Shown: one piece after another, positions 36,345 through 46,158 of the stretch
Position numbering within the stretch: position 1 is the first letter of the stretch
Layout: each line of letters starts with the position of its first letter
Assembly (NCBI GenBank): GCA_900542805.1
Contig: UQOW01000006.1
Coordinates: 16,250 to 80,249, forward strand
Direction: 5' to 3'
DNA: 64,000 bases
Origin: an uncultured Sutterella sp.
GTDB lineage: Bacteria; Pseudomonadota; Gammaproteobacteria; Burkholderiales; Burkholderiaceae_F
Notes under the pieces: generated by a model
What the model saw: only the letters and a program-made list of their open reading frames with translations
Told to the model about the DNA's origin: nothing
Databases searched by the model: none
Made by a program: the position numbers and the translations under genes

Positions 36345-37682
36345 ATGCATAGTGATGCGAAGACGCGGGCACTGATGTCCGGTCTCATTCTCGGGTACTT
36401 AGCGATTACCGGCCTTCTTTTTGTTTTTGCCTGGTTAGCATTTCTCAATAATAACGGGGTTGTTGTTCATGAAAAGTACAACTGGTACGTAACGGCTTTG
36501 TATCTTTTTCTGACTATCTTTTTAGATCGGACCTACAGCGCCTTTTGGGTCTCGTGCTTAAAACCGAGGCACCTGATTTTCTCGCAGCAGGTTGTGTCTT
36601 TCGTAGCGGTTTTCCTCGTTTATGCAATCGTCTCGGCGGTTTGGGAGGTTCTCTTAAGCCCGGTGCCGTTTATTGTGCTCCTTTTAGCCCAAACGCTTGT
36701 CAATGTCCTTTGGTCCTATACGGCCGATGCCCTGTGGTTTTACTTTCATTCCCCCCTTAGGACCTATATTCTTTATGGGAACAAAGACAACCTCGTGCGG
36801 CTCTCGGAGGTTTATCGCTTCACGCGTAAGTTTCATGTGGTTAAAGAACTTGCCGTAACGCCCGATACCGTCACGCAAGTCTTAGGCGAGACACCCGATG
36901 CCCAAGCGCTTTTTGTCGTCGGGGCGTCCGAAGAGATTCGCAATCGCCTGATGATGTATTGCCTGGAGCATTCAATCGAAGGCTTTTTCCAACTGGAGAT
37001 TCAAGACATCATTCACGCGGGCGCCAAGCAAGTTCACTCGTTCGTAATGCCCTTGATGGGAGTCGGTGTCCCGATGCCGGACCCCTTTTACATGATTGTC
37101 AAGCGCATCCTCGCGTTTTTCCTTGCTCTGATTTTTCTGCTTCTTGTGAGTCCGATATTAATCGGAGCGGCTCTTGCAATTCGTATCTTTGACCCGACGG
37201 GCCCGGTAATCTTTACGCAGCAACGCATGGGACGAAATTTAAAGCCCTTTACGTGCTACAAGTTCCGGACGATGTCTGTCAAGGCTCCGCACGACTGCCA
37301 TCCGCGCGATTTTGATGCCAAAGCCTTTTTGACGCCCTTAGGGTCGTTCTTGCGGGAATCGTCCATCGATGAGTTGCCGCAAATTTTTAATATTCTTAAA
37401 GGCGACATGTGCTTTATCGGTCCGAGACCGGTACCGCTTACGGAAAAGGAACTTATCGCGCATCGAGCCACAATCGGGATTTATCAGCTTTATCCGGGCA
37501 TTTCAGGACTCGCTCAAGTCTCGGGGCGCAATGCCGTGAACGATGCAGAAAAACTTCTTTTCGATTACGAGTATCTGGAGAAGTTTTCGCTGCTCCTGGA
37601 TATTAAGGTTTTCTTTAAGACCGTGCTGTTTGTGCTGATGCGAAACGGCGTGTATGTGAAGAAAACCGGGAAGAAGGAATGA
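36345..37682 (+). CDS. Initiating undecaprenyl-phosphate sugar-1-phosphate transferase
   Basis: 445 residues. The N-terminal part has four to five membrane helices; a fifth helix near residue 265 leads to the bacterial sugar-transferase domain. Domain motifs are FTQQRMGRNLKPFTCYKFRTM, SSIDELPQIFNILKGDM, FIGPRPVP and the GISGLAQVSGRN end. Such WbaP/WcaJ-type enzymes put the first sugar phosphate on undecaprenyl phosphate for O-antigen or capsule. It heads the plus-strand polysaccharide genes, and its stop overlaps the next start. Confidence 0.93.
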   Translation: MHSDAKTRALMSGLILGYLAITGLLFVFAWLAFLNNNGVVVHEKYNWYVTALYLFLTIFLDRTYSAFWVSCLKPRHLIFSQQVVSFVAVFLVYAIVSAVWEVLLSPVPFIVLLLAQTLVNVLWSYTADALWFYFHSPLRTYILYGNKDNLVRLSEVYRFTRKFHVVKELAVTPDTVTQVLGETPDAQALFVVGASEEIRNRLMMYCLEHSIEGFFQLEIQDIIHAGAKQVHSFVMPLMGVGVPMPDPFYMIVKRILAFFLALIFLLLVSPILIGAALAIRIFDPTGPVIFTQQRMGRNLKPFTCYKFRTMSVKAPHDCHPRDFDAKAFLTPLGSFLRESSIDELPQIFNILKGDMCFIGPRPVPLTEKELIAHRATIGIYQLYPGISGLAQVSGRNAVNDAEKLLFDYEYLEKFSLLLDIKVFFKTVLFVLMRNGVYVKKTGKKE

Positions 37683-38560
37683 TGAAAGTCATCGGTTTTA
37701 CGGTCTTGGAATCTGTGTATGCTAAAGATGATCCTGTAGCGCTCGATGCTGCTTTAGAGAGTATTGCACGTAGTACGTGTCTTCCCGAAGCCGTTGTTCT
37801 TGTCAAAGACGGGACAATTCCTGATTCCCTAGAGGGCATTATTGGCAAATGGCAGAGTGGGGAGAGACTTCGGTTAATCGTAGTCGGCTACGCGCAAAAT
37901 AAGGGGCTTGCGCACGCACTTTCCTACGGCTTGCAGTTCGTTCGGACTGAACTTGTCGCGAGGATGGATAGCGACGATATCTGCGCGAAAGATCGCTTTG
38001 AAAGGCAAGTTGCCTTCATGGACAGCCACCCCAAGATTGCGATTAGCTCGGGGTACATTGAAGAATTTGAAACCAATCCTCGTCAGCCTGTCTCCACGCG
38101 ACGAGTTCCCTTAACCAGCGACGCGATTCATCGGTACTTAAAGCGGCGCTCGCCATTTAATCACGTGGCCGTGATGTTTCGTAAAAGTGCGGTTCTTGCG
38201 GCCGGCAACTATCAGAGCGTTCCGTATTTTGAAGATTACGACCTTTGGGTTCGGATGGACCAAAAGGGGTTTCTCGGAGCCAATCTTCCGATTACTCTTG
38301 TGTATGTCCGTATCGGAAACGATATGATCGGGCGCCGTCAGGGATTGTCGTACTGTCGTCACGAACTTTTCTTTTTGCGCAGGACTCGGGAAAGCGGTTT
38401 TTTAAGTTTTTCTGAGTACCTTATAGCCCTTGCTGTTCGGATTCCCGTGAGGCTCCTGCCGAAACCGGTCCTTGCTCTTGTTTATAGAATCGTCAGAATG
38501 CCGTCTACAAGCCTTGTAGAGCGCGTCCGCGCGATTTTACAAGGGGGGGGCGAAAGCTAA
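37679..38560 (+). CDS. Family-2 glycosyltransferase
   Basis: 293 residues with a GT-A fold. The nucleotide-sugar site reads LVARMDSDDIC, preceded by GYAQNKGLAHALSYGL and followed by PYFEDYDLWVRM. This subgroup resembles WfgS/WfeV-type amylovoran/galactosyl transferases in O-antigen loci. ATGA overlap with the preceding gene. An eight-G run lies just before the stop and could change the C-terminus by slippage. Confidence 0.88.
   Translation: MMKVIGFTVLESVYAKDDPVALDAALESIARSTCLPEAVVLVKDGTIPDSLEGIIGKWQSGERLRLIVVGYAQNKGLAHALSYGLQFVRTELVARMDSDDICAKDRFERQVAFMDSHPKIAISSGYIEEFETNPRQPVSTRRVPLTSDAIHRYLKRRSPFNHVAVMFRKSAVLAAGNYQSVPYFEDYDLWVRMDQKGFLGANLPITLVYVRIGNDMIGRRQGLSYCRHELFFLRRTRESGFLSFSEYLIALAVRIPVRLLPKPVLALVYRIVRMPSTSLVERVRAILQGGGES
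38543..38550 (+). repeat. Poly-G8 tract at the 3' end of a glycosyltransferase
   Basis: Eight G in a row encode GGG near the C-terminus. Seven G would extend the protein by about 25 residues; nine G would open a frame running on across the following gap to the glf start region. Runs this long are rare in this window and confined to glycan genes. Confidence 0.5.
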
Positions 38561-38902
38561 GCTATTTCCCGCGTGTAGGGGCTTTTTACGGCCTTTGCGC
38601 GCAGACGTCGCCTTCGGGGTTTGACATGCGACGCAGGGAATCCTCAAGCACCTTCGCTCGTTTTAACCGGTCTTTTTCCGCAAGTATGGAAAAAGGCTGC
38701 ATCGCCGCTTTTGCCTCTTGCTCTCGGTCGTTTGCGATGCCGAAGGCTGTGCCCCCAAGTTCCTTTGTTCTGCCTTCTTACGCCCGAAAGGTGCGTTTTC
38801 TTTTTTGCCTCCCCTTGACCCTGTTTGGGGCGTTTGAATCGTGTGCGTTGAGCAATCGAAATACGTACGCGGCGTTTTCTGACCCTTTCCTCGGAGTGCC
38901 CC
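38561..38902. other. 342-base gap before glf, no supported gene
   Basis: Short open frames occur on both strands but none has a ribosome site plus recognisable sequence. One plus-strand frame is continuous with the upstream glycosyltransferase if its G8 tract gains a base. Otherwise I see nothing in this stretch. Confidence 0.4.
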
Positions 38903-40003
38903 ATGAAGCCTTTTGACTATCTGATTGTCGGTGCGGGACTATTCGGTGCCGTATTTGCCAATCGCGCGAGGGCCGCAGGAAAGACGTGTCTTGTCATAGA
39001 TAAGCGACCCCACATTGGGGGCAATATTTATACCGAAGTCGTGGAAGGAATCGACGTACACCGGTACGGCGCCCACATCTTTCACACCAATAACGAGGCA
39101 GTCTGGAAGTTTGTGACATCGTTTGGCGACTTTAACAACTTTGTGAATTCCCCGGTGGCCAACTACAAGGGGCGACTGTTTAACCTGCCCTTTAACATGA
39201 ACACCTTTTACGCGATGTGGGGCGTTACGACACCGCGCCAGGCTCAGGAAAAGATTGCCGCGCAGCGACAAGAGGTCGGCATCGAGCACCCGCGTAACTT
39301 AGAAGAGCAAGCCATTAGCCTCGTCGGGCGCGATATCTACGAGGCCCTGATTAAGGGCTACACGGAAAAGCAGTGGGGACGCGATTGCCGGGATTTGCCG
39401 CCCTCAATCATTCGCCGCCTTCCCGTGCGGTTTTTGTTTGATAACAACTACTTTAATGCCAAGTTTCAAGGGATTCCCGTTTCTGGCTACACAGAGCTTG
39501 TCAAAAAGCTACTTCAAGGCATTCCCGTGCGTCTAAATACGGACTACTTTGAAGGGAAAGCGGCGCTCGATGCCTTGGTGCACACCGTGGTCTACACAGG
39601 GGCCATCGATCGGTACTTTGACTACTGCGAGGGTGCTCTTGAGTACCGGCGTGTGCGCTTTGAAACCGAAGTTCTTGAGATACCCAACTACCAGGGCGTT
39701 GCCGTCGTGAACTACACCGACAGGACCGTTCCTTACACGCGCATCATCGAGCACAAGCACTTTGCCTTCGGAAGGCAGGAGAAAACCGTCATCAGCCGGG
39801 AGTATTCAGCCAAGTGGAAGGTGGGCGAAGACCCTTACTACCCGATCGGGGATGAAAAGAATCAAGCGCTTTACCGCAAGTACCGCGAAAGGGCCGAGGC
39901 ACTGACAAACGTATATTTCGGGGGAAGGCTCGGCACCTACCAGTATTTGGACATGGACAAAGTCATCGAAGAGGCCCTTGAGGCAACGGAGCACCTTGTT
40001 TAG
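38903..40003 (+). CDS. glf: UDP-galactopyranose mutase
   Basis: 366 residues. A flavoenzyme that converts UDP-galactopyranose to UDP-galactofuranose for surface glycans. The FAD-binding N-terminus reads YLIVGAGLFGAVFANRARA, followed by GGNIYTE and RYGAHIFHTNN. Further conserved parts are LIKGYTEKQWGRD and FGGRLGTYQYLDMDKVI near the end. Its presence implies a galactofuranose residue in the polymer. Twelve bases separate it from the next transferase. Confidence 0.97.
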   Translation: MKPFDYLIVGAGLFGAVFANRARAAGKTCLVIDKRPHIGGNIYTEVVEGIDVHRYGAHIFHTNNEAVWKFVTSFGDFNNFVNSPVANYKGRLFNLPFNMNTFYAMWGVTTPRQAQEKIAAQRQEVGIEHPRNLEEQAISLVGRDIYEALIKGYTEKQWGRDCRDLPPSIIRRLPVRFLFDNNYFNAKFQGIPVSGYTELVKKLLQGIPVRLNTDYFEGKAALDALVHTVVYTGAIDRYFDYCEGALEYRRVRFETEVLEIPNYQGVAVVNYTDRTVPYTRIIEHKHFAFGRQEKTVISREYSAKWKVGEDPYYPIGDEKNQALYRKYRERAEALTNVYFGGRLGTYQYLDMDKVIEEALEATEHLV

Positions 40004-40014
40004 GAAGAACTTCC

Positions 40015-41253
40015 ATGAAGAAAATTGCCATTGTGACGTTTAGCACGGCGCTCGCCGGAGAAAAAGGCTTAGAGCGCTTGTATTTTCTTGCTGACATTTT
40101 CAGTCGACACGGGTGGGAGGTGGAACTTATTACGAGCCGCTTTCACCACTGGACCAAGAGCTTTCGACCGAAGGATGCGTGTTACGACAAAGAGCACCTT
40201 AAAGTGGTCCTATGCGACGAACTCGGATACGAAAAGAATATTCAAATCAAACGCATCCTCAGCCACCGAATCCTCGCGCGCAATATCCTTACCTACCTAA
40301 AGCGTGAGACCTACGACATCGTCTATTGCCACATTCCGGACAATCACCTCGCGGCGCTCGTCGGCACGTATGCCAAGGCACGGGGCATTCCTTTCATTGT
40401 CGACATCGAGGACTTGTGGCCAGAGGCGATGCGCATGGTCTTTAATGTCCCCGTCATAAGCGACATTCTTTTTTATCCGTTTGCGCGCGATGCCCGGATT
40501 GCCTTTCGTGCGGCGTCGGCCGTTATCGGGTCGTCCGATGAATACCGTGACCACCCGGAAAAGTACGGCATTACAATCCCCGAGGCTTTGACGGTCTACG
40601 TCGGTAACGACTTGGCGCGGTTCGATGCCGGTGTGCGGCAGTATGCCGATTCCATTCATAAGACGCCGGGGGAGTTTTGGGTCACCTACGCCGGTACACT
40701 CGGGCAAAGTTACGATATCGCAACACTTGTGCGGGCTGCGCAGCAAATTAAAGAAACGGGAATTGAGGATGTTGCTTTTAAGATTCTCGGGGACGGACCC
40801 AATCGTACGGCCCTAACGGAGCTTGCCGGCAATAGATCTTGCAACGTTGAATTTCTCGGCTATCAGCCCTATGAAAAGATGGCAGCATTTCTCACCAAGT
40901 CCGATGTCAACGTCAATTCCCTAGTCACAAAAGCGCCTCAGGGATTTGTCTCGAAAATCGGGGATTACCTTGCGTCGGGAAAACCTATGATTAATACTGG
41001 CAGTAACGGTGAGTTTCGGCGAGCGGCTGAGCGTGAAGGGTGGGGCGTGAATGTTCCGGCGGAGAATGCGGATTTGCTTTCCCAGGCGATTTTGAAACTT
41101 AAAGCCAATCCGGCGCAGTGTCTTGCGATGGGGAAAAAAGCGCGGGCGGTCGCTGAGGAAAAGTACGATAGGAAAACGTCGTACCTTGGGATTATTCAAT
41201 TGGCAGATCGGTTGCTGGAAAAAGCCCATTGCCAGGAGAAAACTCTCAGATGA
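40015..41253 (+). CDS. Family-4 glycosyltransferase
   Basis: 412 residues with a GT-B fold. The N-terminal domain has the HGWEVELITSRFHHW strand/loop and IVDIEDLWPEAM. The C-terminal domain has VTYAGTLGQSYDIATLVRAA, LGDGPNRTAL and FVSKIGDYLASGKP, the last covering the nucleotide-binding Glu/Lys region of GT4 enzymes. WbuB-like N-acetylfucosaminyl transferases share this layout, but the donor cannot be read from the sequence. The stop overlaps the next start. Confidence 0.9.
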   Translation: MKKIAIVTFSTALAGEKGLERLYFLADIFSRHGWEVELITSRFHHWTKSFRPKDACYDKEHLKVVLCDELGYEKNIQIKRILSHRILARNILTYLKRETYDIVYCHIPDNHLAALVGTYAKARGIPFIVDIEDLWPEAMRMVFNVPVISDILFYPFARDARIAFRAASAVIGSSDEYRDHPEKYGITIPEALTVYVGNDLARFDAGVRQYADSIHKTPGEFWVTYAGTLGQSYDIATLVRAAQQIKETGIEDVAFKILGDGPNRTALTELAGNRSCNVEFLGYQPYEKMAAFLTKSDVNVNSLVTKAPQGFVSKIGDYLASGKPMINTGSNGEFRRAAEREGWGVNVPAENADLLSQAILKLKANPAQCLAMGKKARAVAEEKYDRKTSYLGIIQLADRLLEKAHCQEKTLR

Positions 41254-42176
41254 AAGTCTCCGTGATTATTCCGGTTTATAACGCCGAGTTGTATCTAGAC
41301 CGCTGCATTGCATCTGTCATCGGGCAAAGCCATCGCTATTGGGAAATGATTTTGGTCGATGACGGCTCGACAGACCGAAGTCCGCACATCGCTCAGCGGT
41401 GGGTTAAGAGTGATTGTCGGATACGGTACGTTCGAAAAGAAAACGGCGGGCCGAGTTCAGCGCGTAACCTCGGACTTACCATGGCTACGGGCGACTACAT
41501 TCACTTTCTGGATTCAGACGATTGGATTGATCCACAAACGTACGCACGCTGTGCCGAGTTAATTGACCGGTACGAGGCGCCCGATTTGGTTGCCTTTAGT
41601 GCGGTGATAACGGATTTTCAAAGACGTGTCACGGCGCAAAGCGAAAACGTTCGGGTACTCAATAAATCCGAGATGTTTGGTTATTTTTTCCGCATCCACG
41701 GCGAGCTGTCGAACTACTCTATCTGGGATAAATTGATTCGACGGCCTGTTTTAAAAGGCTTTTCTTTTCCCGATACGATGTTCGAGGATGTTGAAGCCTC
41801 CTATGAGTTCTACTCACGCGCCGCATCCATGGTTAAGACCTCGGCCGTGTTTTACTACTACTTTAAAAACACGAGCAGTATCACGAACTCGGCGGTTAAA
41901 GCTAAAGATTTGGATTTACTTAAAGTCTGGAATCGCCTGGTTCAGCGGACAAAAACGGAGTACCCCGAATTTTATTCAGCTGCGGTTTTCAATCGCAAAC
42001 GGGCAGATTTTACCGTGCTTGCCAAGATGCTCCTTAAGGGCTACGACAAAGCGAGCCCCGAACTATGCGCCATGCGGCCCGTATTAAAGAAGGCTGTTAG
42101 GGAAAACTTTTGGGCGCTTCTTTTTGGGAAAATGCCGATTTCAAGGAAAGTTTTGCTCATCCTTGTTGCGTTGTAG
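41250..42176 (+). CDS. Family-2 glycosyltransferase
   Basis: 308 residues from ATG 41250 (ATGA overlap with the previous gene). Classical GT2 N-terminus: VSVIIPVYNAELYLDRCI, LVDDGSTDRSP, NGGPSSARNLGL and the metal site FLDSDDWIDP. The C-terminal part carries MFEDVEASYEFY, where an acidic pair would be the catalytic base region. Donor and acceptor are unknown. Confidence 0.92.
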   Translation: MKVSVIIPVYNAELYLDRCIASVIGQSHRYWEMILVDDGSTDRSPHIAQRWVKSDCRIRYVRKENGGPSSARNLGLTMATGDYIHFLDSDDWIDPQTYARCAELIDRYEAPDLVAFSAVITDFQRRVTAQSENVRVLNKSEMFGYFFRIHGELSNYSIWDKLIRRPVLKGFSFPDTMFEDVEASYEFYSRAASMVKTSAVFYYYFKNTSSITNSAVKAKDLDLLKVWNRLVQRTKTEYPEFYSAAVFNRKRADFTVLAKMLLKGYDKASPELCAMRPVLKKAVRENFWALLFGKMPISRKVLLILVAL

Positions 42177-42295
42177 TCGGCTGAGCGAAGGGAACGGGAG
42201 GCGCACGAGTTCTTGCTAAATCCGTACAGGAGGTTTTTTGCTGCGAGTATGATGCTTTGGGTAAACTACCTGCGATTCTTCATTCGCTACAAATC

Positions 42296-43294
42296 ATGAA
42301 AACTCTGAGTGTCATCATTCCGTGTTACAACGCCGAAAAAACGGTCGGAAGCTTAATTAAATCGTTCGGTTCAGGGCTCCCTTGGGTAAAGCTCATTTTT
42401 GTCGATGATTGCTCGAAAGACGGAACTATCGGAACGATTGACAAGTTTGCTCAGGAAAGCGGGTTTGATTACTCCATCCTTGTAAACGAAAAGAATTCCG
42501 GCGTAAGTTTTTCCAGAAATCGAGGTCTTTCCGTCGCCCATTCCGAATTTGTTCTTTTTGCAGATAGTGACGATTTTTTTGCTCCTGGCGCCTTTGAGAT
42601 AATAAACAAGGCGCTTGAAACGGAGGCGGACGTCTATCTTTTTGACACGCTGTACGTTCTCGGAAAATTGAAACGGACGATACAAGGGTGTGCAGGGGCA
42701 CTGGCCGGAGGCATCAAGCCCCAGGAGGCCATCCTTTCCATGAATTATGCTGTCTGGTCCAAGGTCTATAACCTCAGGACCATCGCAGAAAATAAAATTC
42801 TCTTTCCTCCCATGAAGATTAAAGAGGATTTTGTGTTTAATGTCGCTCTCCTTTCTTTTTGTACGAGGATTCGTTACGTTTCCGATTTTTTTTACGTCTA
42901 TGTGAATAACAGCTCTTCGGCGATGAACACAACGCCGATGACCGAAGACATCCAAAGGACGGCTTTTAAAGTTCTCAGAGAGCGGATTCCGGAAAATGCC
43001 TTGCCACTTTTACCTGTGTTGGCTCTGAAGGATTTTTTGTACGAAGGAGCTAAAAATGCAGCGTTAGCTTCCGAGGGTACCGAAAGGATACGATGCATCG
43101 TTTCGGAGTTTGAAAAGGAATTCGGCTCTCAATCCGTAAACCTAACGCAATTGCATTACGGGTTTTACTACAAAGCGATGATTGCTTTGCTACTGGCGCA
43201 TTCTTTTTGCTTGTTTCGACTGTGTGTTCGAATTCGAGCCTTGCTCATTCGCGGTGTCTGTCAAGGTAGTTTTCCACAAGTTTCACAAGAATAA
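42296..43294 (+). CDS. Family-2 glycosyltransferase
   Basis: 332 residues. The GT-A start is LSVIIPCYNAEKTVGSLI, with FVDDCSKDGT, NSGVSFSRNRGL and LFADSDDFF following. The IKEDFVFNVALL segment fits the second acidic motif. The start at 42296 is chosen because homology begins there; the upstream in-frame TTG has no support. A downstream hydrophobic tail could bind the membrane. It is the last intact plus-strand gene before the decayed IS3. Confidence 0.9.
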   Translation: MKTLSVIIPCYNAEKTVGSLIKSFGSGLPWVKLIFVDDCSKDGTIGTIDKFAQESGFDYSILVNEKNSGVSFSRNRGLSVAHSEFVLFADSDDFFAPGAFEIINKALETEADVYLFDTLYVLGKLKRTIQGCAGALAGGIKPQEAILSMNYAVWSKVYNLRTIAENKILFPPMKIKEDFVFNVALLSFCTRIRYVSDFFYVYVNNSSSAMNTTPMTEDIQRTAFKVLRERIPENALPLLPVLALKDFLYEGAKNAALASEGTERIRCIVSEFEKEFGSQSVNLTQLHYGFYYKAMIALLLAHSFCLFRLCVRIRALLIRGVCQGSFPQVSQE

Positions 43295-43313
43295 CTACTC
43301 CGTTGTTTCCTAA

Positions 43314-44504
43314 TTAAGGGGCTCTGCCCCTCGCTTGCTCCGGGCGCTTCACCCCGCGGTTTTCTTTCCCGGAAAAGAGGCCTGCTTCTGCTGGCCGCAA
43401 GGTCACATTTCCCGATATACTCTGCGTGCACAGATAGGAGCGGTCCGATTCTGTGTCCCGGTGAAGAGGACTCTTCGCATTACCGCCTCGTTGGTTGGCT
43501 CCGAGAGGTGGTTTCTCTTCTAGGTGCCCATTCTCTGGATTAATCCATACGCCCCCGCTAGGAGCACAGCACAAGGTTCTCCCTTGAATCCACCTTTCCG
43601 GGTGCTCACGGCGTGCTTTTCTGATAACCCTTTCGCGCCGACGAAGAATCACCTTATCCTCCCCGCGGAACCGTGCTCCGGGCGTAACTATACGAATTCC
43701 GCTATGACGGTGCTCCTCGTTGTAATGCGCCACAAAGCCCGTAAGCCATTCCTGGGCCTTCTCAAGGCTCTCGAAGCCATACGTTGGGTACAGATAGTCG
43801 CCGCTGTATTTGAGCGTCCTAAAGAACGACTCCGAATACGGGTTATCGTTACTCACGCGCGGACGGCTATGGGAGAACTTGACGCCGCAATCCTTCAGGA
43901 GCGTCTGTGTGCTAGCGGCCTTCATTAAGGAGCCGTTATCTGAATGAATAGCGAGCGTTCCGGGACGTACACCGTGACCGACAAAAAGGCCCGGGCGCAC
44001 TCGTCGTTATCCGCTTCATAAACGCGAGCGGAGATGATGTAACGGCTGTCAATTCAATGATGACGTAGCCGCAGTAAAAGCGCCCCGTATATTGGCTCGT
44101 GCGAAAGTACGTGATGTCCCACGTCCAGATTCGGTTGGGGCCTGATGCCTGATACGACGCCGGCTTATAGCGCCCCCGCGCATCGGTGCACGTCTCTTGT
44201 TCAAGCCTTTTGCCGCGAAGATCCGATATCACGTCGAAAGCGAGCAGTGGTATGCCTGCTTCTCGTCGAGCAATTTGTATACGGTCTGCGGGAGACTTAA
44301 ATCGGAAACGTCTGCCATGCACAAGCGCTCTACGATTGCTTTCCCGGCTACTTCGGCAATTATCCGAACGCTATGGAAAGCCGCTCGCTTCGTGTGCCCA
44401 TCTTCATCGCCGAGTCTTTTCCAATTCCGATAAGTCCTATCCGTTATCCCGACGGCGTCACACACTTCCTGCGCTGTGACGCCCATCGGCGCACCCCTTT
44501 TCAA
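43314..44504 (-). pseudogene. IS3-type OrfB transposase, broken
   Basis: Pieces in different frames together make an rve integrase. They are an N-terminal VGITDRTYRNWKRLGDEDG, then SGPNRIWTWDITYF (first Asp), then AIHSDNGSLMKA (second Asp), and then SNDNPYSESFFRTLKY (Glu) with the tail HPERWIQG. An in-frame TGA after HCSLST and at least two frameshifts inactivate it. Confidence 0.78.
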
Positions 44505-44629
44505 TCAGCTTCATGATTTCGCGGCAGTCTTGAGCGCTGATTAATCGTCCTTTTTCTCGAGAATCGCCTGCGCTTTTTTCGGTAACAGTAGCCTAGTTGC
44601 CGTTTTCGATAATGCTGTTTTTTATTTTT

Positions 44630-45059
44630 CCGGCTCTCGGCTCATTTGGGCTTTTTCCCGTATCTGCCAACGAATCCGGTCTTTCGTGGCCGTCAATTCC
44701 TCGCGGTTACAAGCTTCGGGATGTGCCTCAAACCACTGTTGCCCCTGGGTTACCTGCTCCGTTGTAATCCCCGCCTTACGGCAGTGCTTGCCGAACACAA
44801 CTACCCCGAGTACGCGCTTTAATACGACAGCTTCATAGGACTTCCGGCAAGGGACGCTTTTTAGCAATATCAGTCAGTTCATCCGATTCCTTTGCGAGGT
44901 TAAAGCTGCCGGCATGTTATCGGCAAGAGCTCTGTCGCGCCATGTCCTGACCGTGACAACGGAAAACTTGTACGTCTGAGCCGCATCGCGCAAACTGATT
45001 TCTCCGGACAAGACACACTCAAGAGCCGCCTCTTTAAATGTGCTCGATTAGGGTTGCAT
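44630..45059 (-). pseudogene. IS3-type OrfA, broken
   Basis: From an ATG at 45059 the frame reads MQP, a TAA, then SSTFKEAALECVLSGE and ISLRDAAQTYKFS, a helix-turn-helix of the IS3 OrfA type. The frame is lost again near 44890, and a helical continuation occurs in another frame (44867-44622). Confidence 0.6.
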
Positions 45060-45353
45060 TTTCCACTTTTCCTTCCTTCTTGAGACCTGAAAACTATTAT
45101 GACAATTAATGATTCGCATGGTCTCGGGTTAAACGATGTGAGGGCGGAGATTCCTGAAATGAACACATTGTGATGAGGGTCTGCATTTTTCTCCCATAAA
45201 TACTCTCGAAATCAATATAGACGTTCTAAAATTCAGGTACGTTTGTCATCCGCTCATATATGTAAAAGCCTTGCTTTGCGAAAGACAAAGGCGTCTTCTT
45301 TGAGTGGCAGAACCACAGTTACTTTTTTCCATGGAGTGATAGTCGATTCCATT

Positions 45354-46152
45354 ATGTTTAGTGTCGTCATTCCGGCTTATAACTGCGCAAAAACCATTAT
45401 TCCGGCTATCGAATCGGTCTTAACTCAAACGCGCTTGGAGTTGATTGACGAAATTCTCGTTATTAACGACGGATCAACGGATGACACGGATACGGTACTT
45501 CAAAGATACTTAACGCAGTCGCATGCCGTTCCGATTCGGTATTTCTCACAGACCAATCACGGCGTCTCGGCAACGCGCAATTTCGGCATTCACAGGGCAG
45601 TGGCGCCCTGGATTGCGCTTTTAGATGCTGATGACATGTGGCGACCTGAGAAGATTGAGCGACAGTACGAGGCGATACTATCTGAGCCGAAAATTAAGCT
45701 CTTGGGGACAAAGTACCCCTTAAAAATCTTTTTGCGCAAAAAAACAGGACTTGTGAAGATTTCTACTGTGGACATGTGTCTGCGGTCGATTTTTATTCTA
45801 ACGAGCGTTGTCTTTGATAAAGAGTGCGCATTGAAATTAAAGCTATTTAATGAATCGATGCAATATAGTGAGGACTTAAACTTTTTTTCTTAAATTTCTT
45901 ACCCTTGACGGGTGCTATGTTTTAGTTGAGGATTTAATTCGCAATGATTGTTGGAAATCTTTTTCTGGAGAAACGGGACTTTCTAGTCACTTAAAGGAAA
46001 TGAACCAAGGACGAAATGATAGTTTGAAAGAAATTTGCTCGATGGGTTTGATATCTGTTCCATTCCTTCGGTTTCTCTTAGTTTTTAATGAATTAAAGTA
46101 TTGGAGAAAAAAGTGTATCTGCTTTTTTAACCGGATGCGCAAATCAAGGTAA
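45354..46152 (+). pseudogene. Family-2 glycosyltransferase split at a T7 run
   Basis: The first frame (45354-45893, 179 codons) has the GT2 start FSVVIPAYNCAKTI, then INDGSTDDTD, NHGVSATRNFGI and LLDADDMW. It then runs into TAA just after a run of seven T (45882-45888). With six T the frame continues FFLKFLTLDGCYVLVEDLI and on to a natural stop at 46150-46152, six bases before the next gene. The whole would be about 265 residues. It is either a slippage-controlled gene in the off state, a true pseudogene, or a sequencing error in the run. Confidence 0.75.
45882..45888 (+). repeat. Poly-T7 run at the glycosyltransferase frameshift
   Basis: Seven T lie exactly where the two halves of the glycosyltransferase fall out of frame. 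One base fewer restores a continuous reading frame. Confidence 0.55.
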
Positions 46153-46158
46153 TGTGCT

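Larger units (their letters stand above)
43314..45095 (-). mobile_element. Decayed IS3-family insertion sequence
   Basis: The minus strand carries an OrfA-like helix-turn-helix gene followed by an OrfB-like integrase-core gene, the IS3 arrangement, but with stop codons and frameshifts throughout. Terminal repeats could not be fixed, so the borders are approximate. It separates two blocks of the polysaccharide locus. Confidence 0.7.

Noticed and set aside
38626..38916. 96-codon frame before glf
   Set aside because: No ribosome site, no recognisable family, and composition like a read-through of the adjacent frame; kept only as a possible product of the G8 slip.
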